Positions 1-12,500 of a stretch of DNA of 64,000 nucleotides are shown here, piece after piece. This DNA comes from Nocardia rosealba. Its GTDB lineage: Bacteria; Actinomycetota; Actinomycetes; Mycobacteriales; Mycobacteriaceae. The notes below the pieces were generated by a model. That model was given only the letters and a program-made list of their open reading frames with translations, was not told the DNA's origin and ran no database searches. The first letter of the stretch is position 1; each line of letters begins with the position of its first letter. The stretch spans positions 868,001 through 932,000 of the forward strand of contig NZ_JAIWNA010000002.1 of the NCBI RefSeq assembly GCF_020216065.1, given 5' to 3'. The translations under genes were made by a program, and so were the position numbers.

Positions 1-3000
1 GGCGGTGGCTTCGCCGGCCGTCGCGGGTGAGGCGCTGGTGAGGCGGCTGTCGAGCATGCCGAGCAGCGCCACCTGTTCCCCGTCTTCCTGCAGTTGCACC
101 GCCATGGCGTGGGCGATCACGCCACCCAGCGACCAGCCGAGCAGGTGGTAGGGCCCTTCGGGTTGGACCGCGCGCAGGTGCTTGAGGCAGAGCAGTGCCC
201 ATTGTTCGATCGAATCCGGCAGCGGCTCCGTGGAACTCAGCGCCGGTGATTGCAGACCGTAGACGGGTCGGTCCAGGTGTGCGGTGAGACCACCGAACGA
301 CCAGGCCAGGCCGCTGACGGGGTGCACACAGAACAAGGGTTCGCCGGTGCCGGTGGTACGCAACGGGAGCAGGATGTCGAAGGCGGTGTCGGAGCCGGTG
401 GAGTCCGTCCCGGCCGCCCGTAGCGCGGTGAGGATCCCGGCGGGGGTGGGGGCGGTGAAGATCCAGGTGACGGGGACGGTCGCGGCGAGCGCGTCGCCGA
501 GCTGGGCGGCCAGTCGGGTGGCCAGCAGTGAGGTGCCGCCGAGTTCGAAGAAGTGGTCGTCCATGCCGACCCGGTCCAGGCGCAGTACGTCGGCGAAGAC
601 CGCGCACACCGCCTGCTCCACCGCACCGGCCGGCGCACGGTAGGTGCGGGTGGCGAACGTCGGTGCGGGCAGGGCATCGCGGTCGAGTTTGCCGTGTGCG
701 GTGAGCGGAATCCGGTCCAGGACCACGATCGCCGCGGGCATCATGTGGGCGGGCAGCTGGTGGGCGGCCCACTCGGTGAGCCGTTCGACGGTGACCGTCT
801 TGCCCTGTACGGCAACAACATAGGACACCAGCACGGTTTCGCCGGTCTGGTTGGCGCGGCCGAGGGTGACGGCGGACGCCACATCGGGATGCTCGGTGAG
901 GACCGAGTCGATCTCGGTGAGCTCGATGCGGAAGCCACGGATCTTGGTCTGGAAGTCGGTGCGACCTCGGTAGTCGAGTTCGCCGTCGGCGGTCCAGGCC
1001 GCGAGGTCGCCGGTGCGGTACATGCGTTCGCCCGGGGTGAAGGGGTCGGGGACGAACCGTTCGGCGGTGAGGTCGGGGCGGGCGAGGTATCCGGTGGCCA
1101 ATTGTGTTCCGCCCAGGTACAACTCACCGGTGACTCCGGTGGGAACAGGGTTCAGGTGCGCGTCGAGAACGTAGATTCGGCTGTTGTGGATGGGTCGGCC
1201 GATCGGCACGGTGGTGGTGTCGCGCGGAGTCACGCGGTGACTGGTGATCGACACGGCGGCCTCGGTGGGTCCGTACACGTTGAACAGCGCAGCCTGCGGC
1301 GCCGCGGTCTGGATGCGGCGCGCCAGGGACACCGGCAATGCCTCACCGATGGCGAGGACGCGGCGCAGCGAGCTGGGCAGTTCCCCTGTGAGCAGGGCAT
1401 CGAGCATCGAGGGCACGGCGTGCAGAGTGGTGACGTTCTCGGTGCGCATCAACTCCGCCAGGTAGGCGGGGTCGCGGTGTCCGCCCGCGGACGCGAGCAC
1501 GATGCGCCCACCGCTCACCGCGGTCGACCAGAACTCCCACACCGACAGATCGAAGGTCGCGGCGGTCTTCAGCAACACGGCATCGTCGGCGCGGAGACCG
1601 AATTCGCTGGTCTTCCACCGCAACTGGTTGACGATCGCGGCGTGCGGTACGGCGACACCCTTGGGGCGGCCGGTCGATCCCGATGTGAAGATCACATAGG
1701 CGGTGTCGGTTGCCCGGACGGGGGCTATCCGTTCGGTGTCCACGAGCGGTTGCGGTGCGTAGCCGCCCAGATCCAGCTGCTCGACCGGCACGGCATCGTG
1801 CGAACCGGTCGCGGCGAGCCAGGTGTCGGCCTGGGTGAGGGTCAGCAGTGGAGCCGCGGTGTCGAGGATGTAGCGGGTGCGTGCCTGCGGTTGGTCGGGG
1901 TCGACGGGCACGTACGCACCACCGGTGGCCGTGACCGCGTACATCGCGACGACCAGGTCCACCGAGCGGCGCATCGCGAGCGCGACCCGTGTTCCCGGCC
2001 CGACACCGGCGGCGACCAGATGGCGGGCCAACCGGTTGACCCGGGCGTCGAGTTCGGCGAAGGTCCAGCGCGCACCGTCGGCGACCAGGGCGACCGCGTC
2101 CGGGGTGGACCGGACGGTGGCCGCACGCAGCGAGGCCAGGGTGGCGGCCGGATCGCCGTGTCGCACAGTGTGATTCCAGGTGTGCAGGACACGGGTGCGT
2201 TCGGCGGGGTCGAGCAGGTCGACGGTGTGCAGGGGCCGGTTCGGGTCGGTGAGTACCGCCGAGAGCAGGCGGGTGAGCCGGTCGAGGAATCCCGCGACGG
2301 TGGCCGCGTCGAACAGGTCGGTGGCGTAGGTGCAGTACCCGCTGATACCGGCCGGGGCACCGTCGGCGCTGTAGCGGTCGGCGACGATCAGGTGCAGATC
2401 GAACTGGGACAGTTCGCGATCCAGTTCCACCGAGCTGACGCCGACACCGGGCAGCTCCATCCGGACCTGTCCGAGGTTCTGGAACGACAACCCGACCTGG
2501 AACAGCGGATGCCGGGCGGTGGATCGGGCGGGGTTGAGGACCTCGACGAGCCGTTCGAACGGGATGTCGGCGTGGGCGAAGGCCTGCAGGTCGATGTCGC
2601 GTTGCCGGGTGAGCAGGTCGGTGAAGCTGACGTGGTGGTCGACGTGGGTGCGGAAGACGAGGGTGTTGACGAACATGCCGATCAGGTCGTCGAGCACCGC
2701 GTCGCCGCGACCGGCGACGGGTGTGCCGATGGCGATGTCGGTGCTGCCCGACAGACGGGACAGCACCACGGCGAAGGCGGTGTGCACGGCCATGAACAGG
2801 GTCGCGCCGTGGGTGCGCGACAGTTCGGTCAGGGCGGTGTGGGTGGCGGCGTCGAGGGTGAACGGCACCCGGCCACCGGCATACGTCTGGACCGGGGGGC
2901 GCGGGCGGTCACGGGGCAGCTCGAGCTGGTCGGGCAGATCCGCCAGCTCGCGCTGCCAGTAGGCGAGCTGGATGGCGGCGGTGGAGGTGGGGTCGGTTTC

Positions 3001-3599
3001 GCCGCCGAGCAGGTTCTGCTGCCAGATGGCGTAGTCGGCGTACTGCACGGGCAGTGGCGTCCAGGTGGGGGCGTGACCGTCGACGCGGGCACCGTAGGCC
3101 AGGACCAGATCGCGGGTGAGCGGGCCACCGGAGAAACCGTCACCGGCGATGTGGTGCACGGCGACGGCGAGGATGTGTTCGTCGCCGGTGTCGAACAGAG
3201 CGGCGCGCAACGGCACCTCGGTGGTCACGTCGAAGGGCGCCGAAACCAGTTCTGCGACGGCGGCATTCGGGTTCGTCGTGTCAGGTGCGAGCACCAACCG
3301 TGGCACGTCGGGATGGTCGACCGGTAGGACGACCTGCGCCGGTGCCTGATCGAGTATCGGGTACACCGTGCGCAGGATCTCGTGGCGGGCGACGACATCG
3401 GTGAACGCGGCGACCAGCGCGGCGGTATCGAGCGCACCGGTCAGTCGCAAGACGACGGGAATGGTGTACGCGGCGGTCCCGGTGTCGAACCGGTTCAAAA
3501 ACCACATGCGCTGCTGGGCGGGCGAGAGCGGAATGCGCGCCGGCCGTGCCTGGGCGCACAGCGCGGGCCGGGTCTGCGCCTGCGCCGAGGCGCTGATCG
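1..3599 (-). other. NRPS module 4 (C-A-T-TE), termination module
   Basis: The C domain begins with [15 protein letters not shown] and carries HHIAGDG (about 3140-3165), the type that joins an L-donor to an L-acceptor; this agrees with the absence of an epimerase in module 3. The A pocket reads D L W H L I V V S. The D-x-W-H part resembles serine-type codes, but the rest does not, so serine is only a guess. The carrier is GGTSL (Ser codon 529-531). The thioesterase has GWSLGG (Ser codon 130-132) and would release the chain by hydrolysis or cyclisation. The window ends inside it. Confidence 0.88.
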
Positions 3600-6500
3600 C
3601 CGCGGCGCATCCGGCGACTGTCGGTGCGGCGAACAGTGACCGCACCGGCACCCGGGTACCGACCGCGGCGCTCAGCCGTGCCGCCAGGCGGGTGGCGAGC
3701 AGGGAGTTGCCACCGAGGTCGAAGAAGTTGTCGTCGGCACCGACTCGTTCGACGCCGAGGACCTCGGCGAAGATCGCGGCGACCGTGCGCTCGGGCCCGG
3801 CGGACGGCTCCCGGTAGCGGCGGCTGACGAATTCGGGTGCGGGCAGCGCTGTCCGGTCGATCTTGCCGGTGGCCGACACCGGAACACGATCGAGCACGAC
3901 CACCGCCGCGGGCACCATGTGCGCGGGCAACAGCGTCGCCGCCCATCGGGTCAGGGCACCGGCATCGGGGGCGCGACCGGTCACGTAGGACACCAGGACC
4001 GTCTCGCCGGCCGGGTTCTCGGTGCCGAGGGTGAGGGCGAAACTCACCTGCGGGTGCCGCACCAGCACTGCATCGACCTCGCCGGGTTCGATGCGGAAGC
4101 CACGGATCTTGATCTGGAAGTCGCTGCGGCCCAGGTATTCCAGCTCGTAGCGGTCCTTGTGCACCCAGCGCACCAGGTCACCGGTGCGGTACATGCGTGC
4201 ACCGGTCTCGCTCCACGGGCAGGCCACGAAACGTTCGGCGGTGGTCGCGCCGCGACCGCCGTAACCACGCGCCAGGCCGGGCCCGGTCAGGTACAGCTCC
4301 CCGGTGACACCGACGGGCACCGGCCGCAGCCGGGCGTCCAGGACGAGTGCCCGCATACCGGGGACGGGGCTGCCGATGGTGATGCGCTCACCGGCGTGCA
4401 GGACGGTGTAGGTGGCACCGATGGTGGCCTCGGTCGGTCCGTATCCGTTGAGGAATGTGCGTCCGGATGCCCACGCGGACAACAGTTCCGGTGCCACGGC
4501 CTCACCACCGGCCGACACGCACCGCAGGTCGGGTAGCCCGGCGGGATCGAGGGTGCTGAGCAGTGCCGGGGTGATGATCGTGTGGGTGACGTGTTCGGTG
4601 CGTAGCAGCTCGTCGAGTTCGGTGCCGCCGAGGGTGTCGGGGGGTGCGATGACCAGGGTGGCGCCCCGGTGTAAGGCGGTGGTGATCTCCTCGATCGATT
4701 GATCGAAGCTGGGTGAACATACGTGCAGCATGCGGTCGTCGTGACGCAGGCGCATCAGGTTCGCCGAATGCGACACCAGGGCGGCCAGCCCGGTGTGGGT
4801 GACGCACACGCCCTTCGGGGTGCCGGTGGAACCGGAGGTGTAGATCAGGTAGGCGGTGTTGTCGCGACGCAGGGGCCTGCGGCGGTGCCGGTCACGCACG
4901 GGAGTCGACGCGCACGCCGCCGTCCGGGCGCGCACGGCCGGGTCGTCGATGATCAAGGGCCGCACCGATTCCGGCAGAACACGGGCATGCGCGGTGACGG
5001 TGATGCCCACCGCGGCGCCGGAGTCGGTGAGCATGTGCCGGATGCGGTCGTCGGGGTAGTTCGGGTCGACGGGCAGATACACCCCGCCCGCTTTCGCAAC
5101 CGCCCACAGCGCGAGGATCGCCTCGTAGGAGCGGGGAATGGCGCAGGCGACGACGATCTCGGGACCGACACCTTCGCTGATCAGGACCCGCGCCAAGCGG
5201 GAGGAATCGGCGTCGAGCGTGCCGTAGGTGTAATCGTTTCCGTTGTCGCGCACAGCGATTCGGCGTTGCCCGAAGCCGGTGCCGCGGACGAGGAGCTGGG
5301 CGAGGGTACGTGCGGCGCGGTGGCGTGGCCCGGTGCCGATGCGCGCGAGCAGGTGGTCCTCGCCCCGCACCCCGACCGACAGATCACCCACCGGGACACC
5401 CGGACGGCGGGTGATGTCGGTGAGCAGACCGACCAGGCGGTGCGCCAGCACCGTCGCCGAAGACACCTCGACACCCGGGCCGTCGACGCCGACAGACATT
5501 CCGGTGCTCGATTCGGTCACCACCACCGTGAGATCGCGTGCCTCGGCCGACGGCACCGTCGAAGCACCGTCCGGGCGCACAGCATTGCGCAGTTCGAGGC
5601 GGAACTGTCCCAGCGAGCCGTGGTCGGCGCCGAGCAGATGGGTGAGGTCCTCGACCGGGATGCCGGAGTGGGCGAGCGCCCGGGTCTCGGCCCGGTGCAC
5701 GCGGTCGAGCAGCGTGCCGAATGGTTCGGTGGGGTCGATGTGGGTGCGCAGCAGTAGGTCCGAGGTGTCGAGCACGATGTCGTCGGAGCCGGTGAGCCGT
5801 GCGATCAGCATCGACACCGCGGCGCTGATCGCGCTGGACCAACCGGCGCCCGCACTGTCGGCCAGCCGCCGCAGATCTCGGTGCGTTGTCGCCGTACCGA
5901 TCGTGCGGTGGTCGGGTGCGACCTCCGGCTCGGCACCGGCCACGCGCCGGCCGGTCGCGCGGTGGTGGGATTCGAATTCTGCACCGGTGTCGGTCGGACG
6001 GCGGGTGGTGGCGCGATGCGCTTCGATGCGCCGCACCGGTGTGGCCAGGTCAGCGGTGTGGACATGCTCGGTGGTGTGGAGGTCGCCGCCGGTGTCGATC
6101 AACGCTTCGGTGGGCAGGGTGAGACGGCCGGGTAGGTCGGCGAGGGTGGTGCGCCAAAAGCGGGAGCGGGTGATCGGGTCGGTCGGGTTCGCGCCGAGCT
6201 TCGTCACGATATCGATCGCGCCCACCGACAGACCGGGATCGGCACCTCGATCAGACGCGATCGTCCCCGTGGCGGTCACCTCGGACAGGGCGGTGCGCAG
6301 GCGGTCGGTGACGGCGCGCGCCACCTCGTCCGACACGAGGTCGCGCCGGTATTTGACCTGTACCCGGGTGCGGGCGCCGAGGAAGACCAGGACGGTGATC
6401 GGGTAGTGGGTGTGGTCGGCGCCTTGCAGGTCGTCGATGCGCAGACCGTCGAGCGCTCCACCGGCCTGCTGCAGACCCTCGACATCGACGGGGTAGGACT

Positions 6501-9500
6501 CGAACGCCAGCATGGTGTCGAACAATTCGCCCCGGCCGGCGACCCTTTGGATGGCGCCGAGCCCGAGGTGATGGTGGTCGAGCAGGGTGGCCTGCTCGGT
6601 CTGCACCGCGCGGATCACCTCGCCGACATCGCCGTCGATGCGCACGCGCACCGGGACGGCGTCGACGAACAGGCCGATCATGTCGCCGACACCGTCGAGT
6701 TGCGGTGGGCGGCCGGACACGGTGGCGCCGAACACGATGTCGTCGCGACCGGTACTCGCGGCGACGACCAGCGCCCACGCGGTCTGGAACACCGTATTGG
6801 CGGTGACCTCGGTCGACGCGGCGAAGGTGGTGAGCGCGGCGGTCGCGGTGGCGTCGAGGTCGAACTCGCACAGCCCGTAACCGGTTCCGGTGGGCCGTGG
6901 CCAGGTCAGTTCCGGAGCGAGCATGGTCGGCTCGACCCCGTGTAGCAGCTCCGACCACGCCTGTTCGGCGACGGTCCGGTCCTGGCGGCTGAGCCAGTCC
7001 AGGTAGTCGCGGTAGGGACGCACCTCGGGCAGGACGCTCGCGTCACCACCGGTGGTGTAGAGGACGAGCAGTTCCTTCATCAGCAACGGCATGGACCAGC
7101 CGTCGAGCAGGATGTGGTGCCCGGTCAGCACCAGGCGGTTGCGTCCGGAACCGGTGCGGTACACCGTGAATCGCAGCAGCGGCGCGACCGCCGGATCGAA
7201 TCCGGCCGCCTGGTCGGTGGCGAGCAGAGCGGCGAGCTCGGCGTCGGTCGTGTCGACCACCCGCACCGGTGCTTCGACGTTGTCGGCGATCACCTGCACG
7301 GGCGTGCCGTCGGGAGTGGTGACGAATGCCGAGCGCAGGTTCGCGTGCCGGGTGAGGACCGCGGCCGCGGCGCGACGCAATCGGTCGACGTCGAGTTCGC
7401 CGGTGAGGTCGACCATGAGCTGGATGACGTAGGCGTGCACCGATTCCTCGAGCATGTCGCCCAGCGCGAGCAGCGAATGCTGTAGCGGGGAGAGCGGCAG
7501 CACGTCCGACAGCCCGGGGTGCTCGCGCCGCCAGGTGTCGAGTTCGGTTTGCGACACCTGGACCAGCGGGACATCGGACGGGGTCGGTCCACCCGCCTGT
7601 GGGTGCCGGGTGTGATCGGCGAGTGCGGTCAGCCAGTCCGACCAGATGTCGGCCAGTTCCCGAACCTCGGCTTCGTCGAGAATGCCGGTGGCGTACCGGA
7701 AGTCGGCTTGCAGGCGTAGCCCGGTGTCGGTCGCGACCGCGATGGTGTTGATGTCGAGGACAGCGTTCGCGGGCAGGGCGGGGTCGTGGTCGACGTCGAT
7801 GTCACCGAGGTCGTCGGTGGGCAGCCAGTCGCCGTCGGCGGGGCCGGTGGTCACCGCGCGACCGAGGTAGTTGAATCCGATCTGGGCCACCGATTCGGCC
7901 GGGAGGTGCCCGGCGCTGCGCAGCAGCCCGAAACCGATGCCGTTGTCGGGCACGGCGAGCAGTTGTTCCTTGATCGTGCGCATCGTCGCGGCGAGCGCTT
8001 CGTCGTCGAAACTCGCCGGTCGCAGTTCCGACAGGTCGAGCGCGACCGGGTACACGGTGGTGAACCAGCCGACCGTGCGGGTGAGGTCGGCGCCGGGGAC
8101 GACGTCTTCCTGTCTGCCGTGGCCCTCGAGCCGCAGCCGCAACGCGGGGGCGTCGACGCCGCGACGGGCGCGCCATACCCGCACCGCGAGCGCGAGTGCG
8201 GCGAGCAGCCCGTGGTCGGCGCCGGCCCGGTACAGGGCGGGCAATGTCGTGAGCAGTGGGTCGGTCACCTCGGATGGGATCTGCACGGTGATCGAGCGCG
8301 TGGTTGCCTCGGTGTCGACCGTGCGATCGAGGGCACGGGCACCGAGCAGCGGGTCGGCGGTCGCGAGAGCGCGCTGCCAGTAGGGCAGTTCGGCGGTGCG
8401 GTCCACGGTGGTCAGTGCGTGTGCCCAGCGCCGGAACGAGGTGCCGACCGGCGGCAGCGCGATCGGCTGTCCGGCACTGTGTTGCGCCCAGGCCAGGATC
8501 AGGTCGGGCAGCAGGATGCGCCACGAGACGCCGTCGATGACGTAGTGGTGCGCCGCCACCGCGAGCACGTCCCCGCCGCCGTTGCCACGAACCCAGGTGA
8601 ACGCGATCATGCGGGCCGCCGCCGGATCCAGTGTTGTCAGCGCGGCATTCATCGCCCGGGTACCGATGCCGGTGAGGTCGTCGCCCGCTTCGATCTCGCC
8701 GATCAGCGCGTCGATCGGCACCGCGTGGGGTTCCAGCACCTCGAGCTGCCATCCACCGTCGAGACCGCGCAGCCTGGCACGCAACATGTCGTGGCGCGCC
8801 ACGACGGCGGCGATGGTGGCGACCAAACCGGCACGGTCGATGCCGTCGGGCAGGGCCAGCACCATCGTCTGGGCGAAGCGGTCACTGGACCCGGTGGTCA
8901 GGAATTCGGTGAGCACGGGGGTCAGCGGAACTTCGCCGACACCGCCGCCGGGGAGTTCGGCCAGGGTGATCGTGGCCGGGCCGTCGGTGGTCGCGACCCG
9001 GGCCAGGGCGGCCACGGTGCGGTGCTCGAAAACGTCTCGGGTGGAGAAGGTGATGCCCGCGGTGCGGGCCAGCGACACCAGCTGGATCGACAGGATGCTG
9101 TCGCCACCGATCGCGAAGAACGACTCGTCCGCCCCCACCGACGACACCCCGAGCACGCGGGCGAACAGCTCGGCCAGGCGGGTCTGCATCGCACCCATCG
9201 GCGCGGTGGTCGCCGCGGTGACGGTGATCGGGTCAGGCAGGGCACTGCGATCGAGTTTGCCGTTGGAGGTCAACGGCCAGGCATCCAGGACCACGATCGC
9301 CGAGGGCACCGCATGGGCGGGCAGATGGCGTACCGCGTAGTCGATCAGGTCCGTCGGATCGGGGGTGGTGCCCTGTGCCGCAAGCACATACGACGCGAGG
9401 GTGGTCGATCCGGCGGGCGTGCGCCTGCCGACGGTGACGGCGCACTCGACGTCGGTGTGCCCGGTCAGCACGGCATCGATCTCGCCCGGTTCGATGCGGA

Positions 9501-12500
9501 AACCACGCACCTTCAGCTGGGTGTCGGCGCGGCTCACGTACTCGAGGTCGCCGGTCGTGCGCAGACGAACCAGGTCACCGGTCCGATACATGCGGCTACC
9601 GGGGGCACCCCACGGGTCGGCGACGAAACGGGCCGAGGTGGTGACCGGCTGGTTGCGGTAACCGCGAGCAAGGGCCGGGGAAGCCAGATACAGCTCACCC
9701 GTGACACCCGGTGCGACCGGATTCAGGCGCGCGTCGAGGATCACGGCATGGGTGCCGCGCACCGGGGTGCCGATCGTGATCGGTTGTCCCGCAGCCAGTT
9801 CGGCGTAAGTGGAGATGATCGTGGTCTCGGTGGGGCCGTATCCGTTGAGGTAGCGACGGTGCGGGCCTTGCCATTTCGCCGGCAGTTCCGGTGTGGTCAC
9901 GTCACCGCCGACCGACAGGGACACCAGGGCGTCCAGGCCGGTGGGATCGAGGGTGCCGAGCACGGCCGGGGTGATGATCGCGTGTGTCACTTCCTCGGCC
10001 GCGAGCAGGTCGGCCAGTTCGACCCCACCCATGATGTCGGAGCCCACGACCACCAAGGTCGCGCCGGTCGAGAAGGCGCACAGCCACTCGAGCACCGACG
10101 GGTCGAACCAGGGTGAACAGATATGCAGGAAGCGGTGATTCGGCTCGAGGCGGTAGCGCTCGACCGCCTCGGCGACCAGCGGGCCCAGGCCGGCATGCGT
10201 CACTGTGACGCCCTTGGGCAGGCCTGTGGAACCGGAGGTGTAGATGATGTAGGCCGGGTGGTCGACGCGCAGCGGGGTACGGCGGTCGCGGTCGGTGATC
10301 GGGGCACTCGACCGGGCGGCGCACGACTCGGCGAAAGCGGGGTCGTCGAGGACCAGCCACGTGACGTCGGTGGGGAGATGATCGAGGTAGGCGCCGACGG
10401 TGATGCCGATCGTGGCGCCTGAATCGGTGACGAGGTGGTGCAGGCGCTGGGCGGGGTTGGCCGGGTCCATCGGCACGAACGCACCGCCTGCCGTGCTGAT
10501 CGCGACAGCGGCGGCGACCATTTCGTAGGAGCGCGGAAGTGCCACGGCGACAGAGGTTTCCGGGCCGACGCCGTGGGCGATGAGTTCGTGGGCCAGGCGT
10601 GCGGTGTGTTCGGTCAGCTCGGCATAGGTTGTCGAGTGACCGTTGTGGCGGATCGCGATCCGATCCGGTCCGAGAATTGCGCCCTGGGCGACCAGGTCGG
10701 GGAACAGCGAAGTCGGTGCCTCGGTGATGGGGCGGGTGAGCAGTGCCGTGTGTTCGGCGGTGCTGAGAATCGGCAAGTCACCGACAGGGGTTTTCGGGTT
10801 CTCGACGGCGGCCGCGAGGAGGCGAACCAAGCGCTCGGCGAAGGAATCGATGGTCTGCGGATCGAATAGAGCTGTGTCGTAATCGAACTGGGCGCCGATG
10901 TCGGCGGGTTCGGTGTGGTTGTCCATCTCGTCGGTGTCGACCGACAACGTCAGATCGAAAGAGGTCTCGTCACTGTGACGGGTGGTGGCCGGACGGATCA
11001 TGACGCGAAGCAGCGGGTGAGGTGCCGCCGCGCGAGGGCTTACCGTCGACTCGGATTCGCTGGGGTGCGGGGCGCAGTGGCCTGCGTGGGCGGAGTGCAG
11101 CGCCACCATCTCATCGGGAGCCATCCCCGGTCGCGCCATGGCTTCGTCGACGACCAAAGATGCGTCAGCCAGAAGGCGCTCGAACTCGACCGCGCCGAGG
11201 ATGCGCAGACGCAGTACGCGGTGGGCGGCAGAAGAGTACGGAGCTGCGATGACGATGTCGTCGGTGCCCGACAGGCGTGACAGCAGCGTCGCGAACGCCG
11301 CATACACAACGCTGAACGCCGTGGTGTCGCAGGCGCGGGCGGTGTCGCGCACCCGTCGGCACACCTCGGCGGGAACAGTGAAGTTCACCCGTCCGGGCCG
11401 CTTCGTGAGGCGACCGACACTGCAATCGGCGGATTCGGCGAGGGAAGCCAGGCCGGATGGTTGCCCCACCGCATGTGCGGCAGGCGATGAATCACTACCT
11501 TCCGACGAAACCCGACGAGAACGATCCGTCGGCAGCGGCAGCTCCAACGGTAGGTCGGTGAGCACCGCACGCCAGTAGGCCACGTCCGAGATCGGATCGC
11601 GGTGGCGCGCGAGGGTTCCCAACAGGTCACCAGCGGTGCGTTCGGGGGAGTGCACGATGGCGTCGAGGACTGTGCGCAACCGGTTGGCCAGTGCCTCGGC
11701 GATATCCGCGCCGATCGCCTCGAGCCGGTACTGCAAGCCGACCCGGATCCCCGCACCGACCTCGACGCCGACCGCCACGGGGTAATGGGTGGCGTTGGCG
11801 GCCTGGACATCGACGATCTCGAGACCGTCGATCGAACCGTGTGCCTGCCGCATCCCTTCGGTGTCCACCGGGTACGACTCGTAGGCCATGAGTGTGTCGA
11901 ACAGTTCCCCCGCGCCCGCGACCCGCTGGATATCGGTCAACCCCAGATGGTGACCGCCCAGCAGCGCGGTCTGCTCGGACTGCACTCGCGACAACAACTC
12001 CCGCAACGACACGGCCTCGCCGATGCGCACCCGGACGGGAATGGTGTTGGCGAACAGGCCGACCATGCCGTCCACACCGTCGAGCTGGGGTGGACGCCCG
12101 GACACCACCGCGCCGAACAGCACATCGTCACGACCCAGCGCCCCGGCCAGCACCAGTCCCCATGCGGCCTGGAACACGGTGTTGACGGTGACCTCGGTGG
12201 CGGCGGCGAAACCGGCGAGTTCCTGGGCGGCATCGCGCGACAATTCCACGACCGACATCCCGTGGCCGGGTGCTGCTTCGGTGGGTGGGACGGTGGCGGT
12301 GAGCAGGCTCGGCTCGTGCCCGTCCAGGGCCGCACGCCAACTCTCGAGGGCGGCGGTGCGGTCCTGGTCGGCGAGCCAGGCGAGGTAGTCGCGGTAGGGG
12401 CGCACGTGCGGCAGCAGTGTGGGCGCACCGTCGGCGGCGTAGCAGACGAGCAGTTCGCGCATGAGCAACGGCATGGACCAGCCGTCGACCAGCAGGTGGT

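Noticed and set aside
553..3327. Open frame of 924 codons on the plus strand
   Set aside because: It is the antisense shadow of the A and C domains of the minus-strand NRPS. It has no domain motif and is rich in Gly, Arg and Val, as expected of GC-rich antisense frames.
7786..10116. Open frame of 776 codons on the plus strand
   Set aside because: Same reason: the opposite strand encodes recognisable E, T and A domains with all core motifs.
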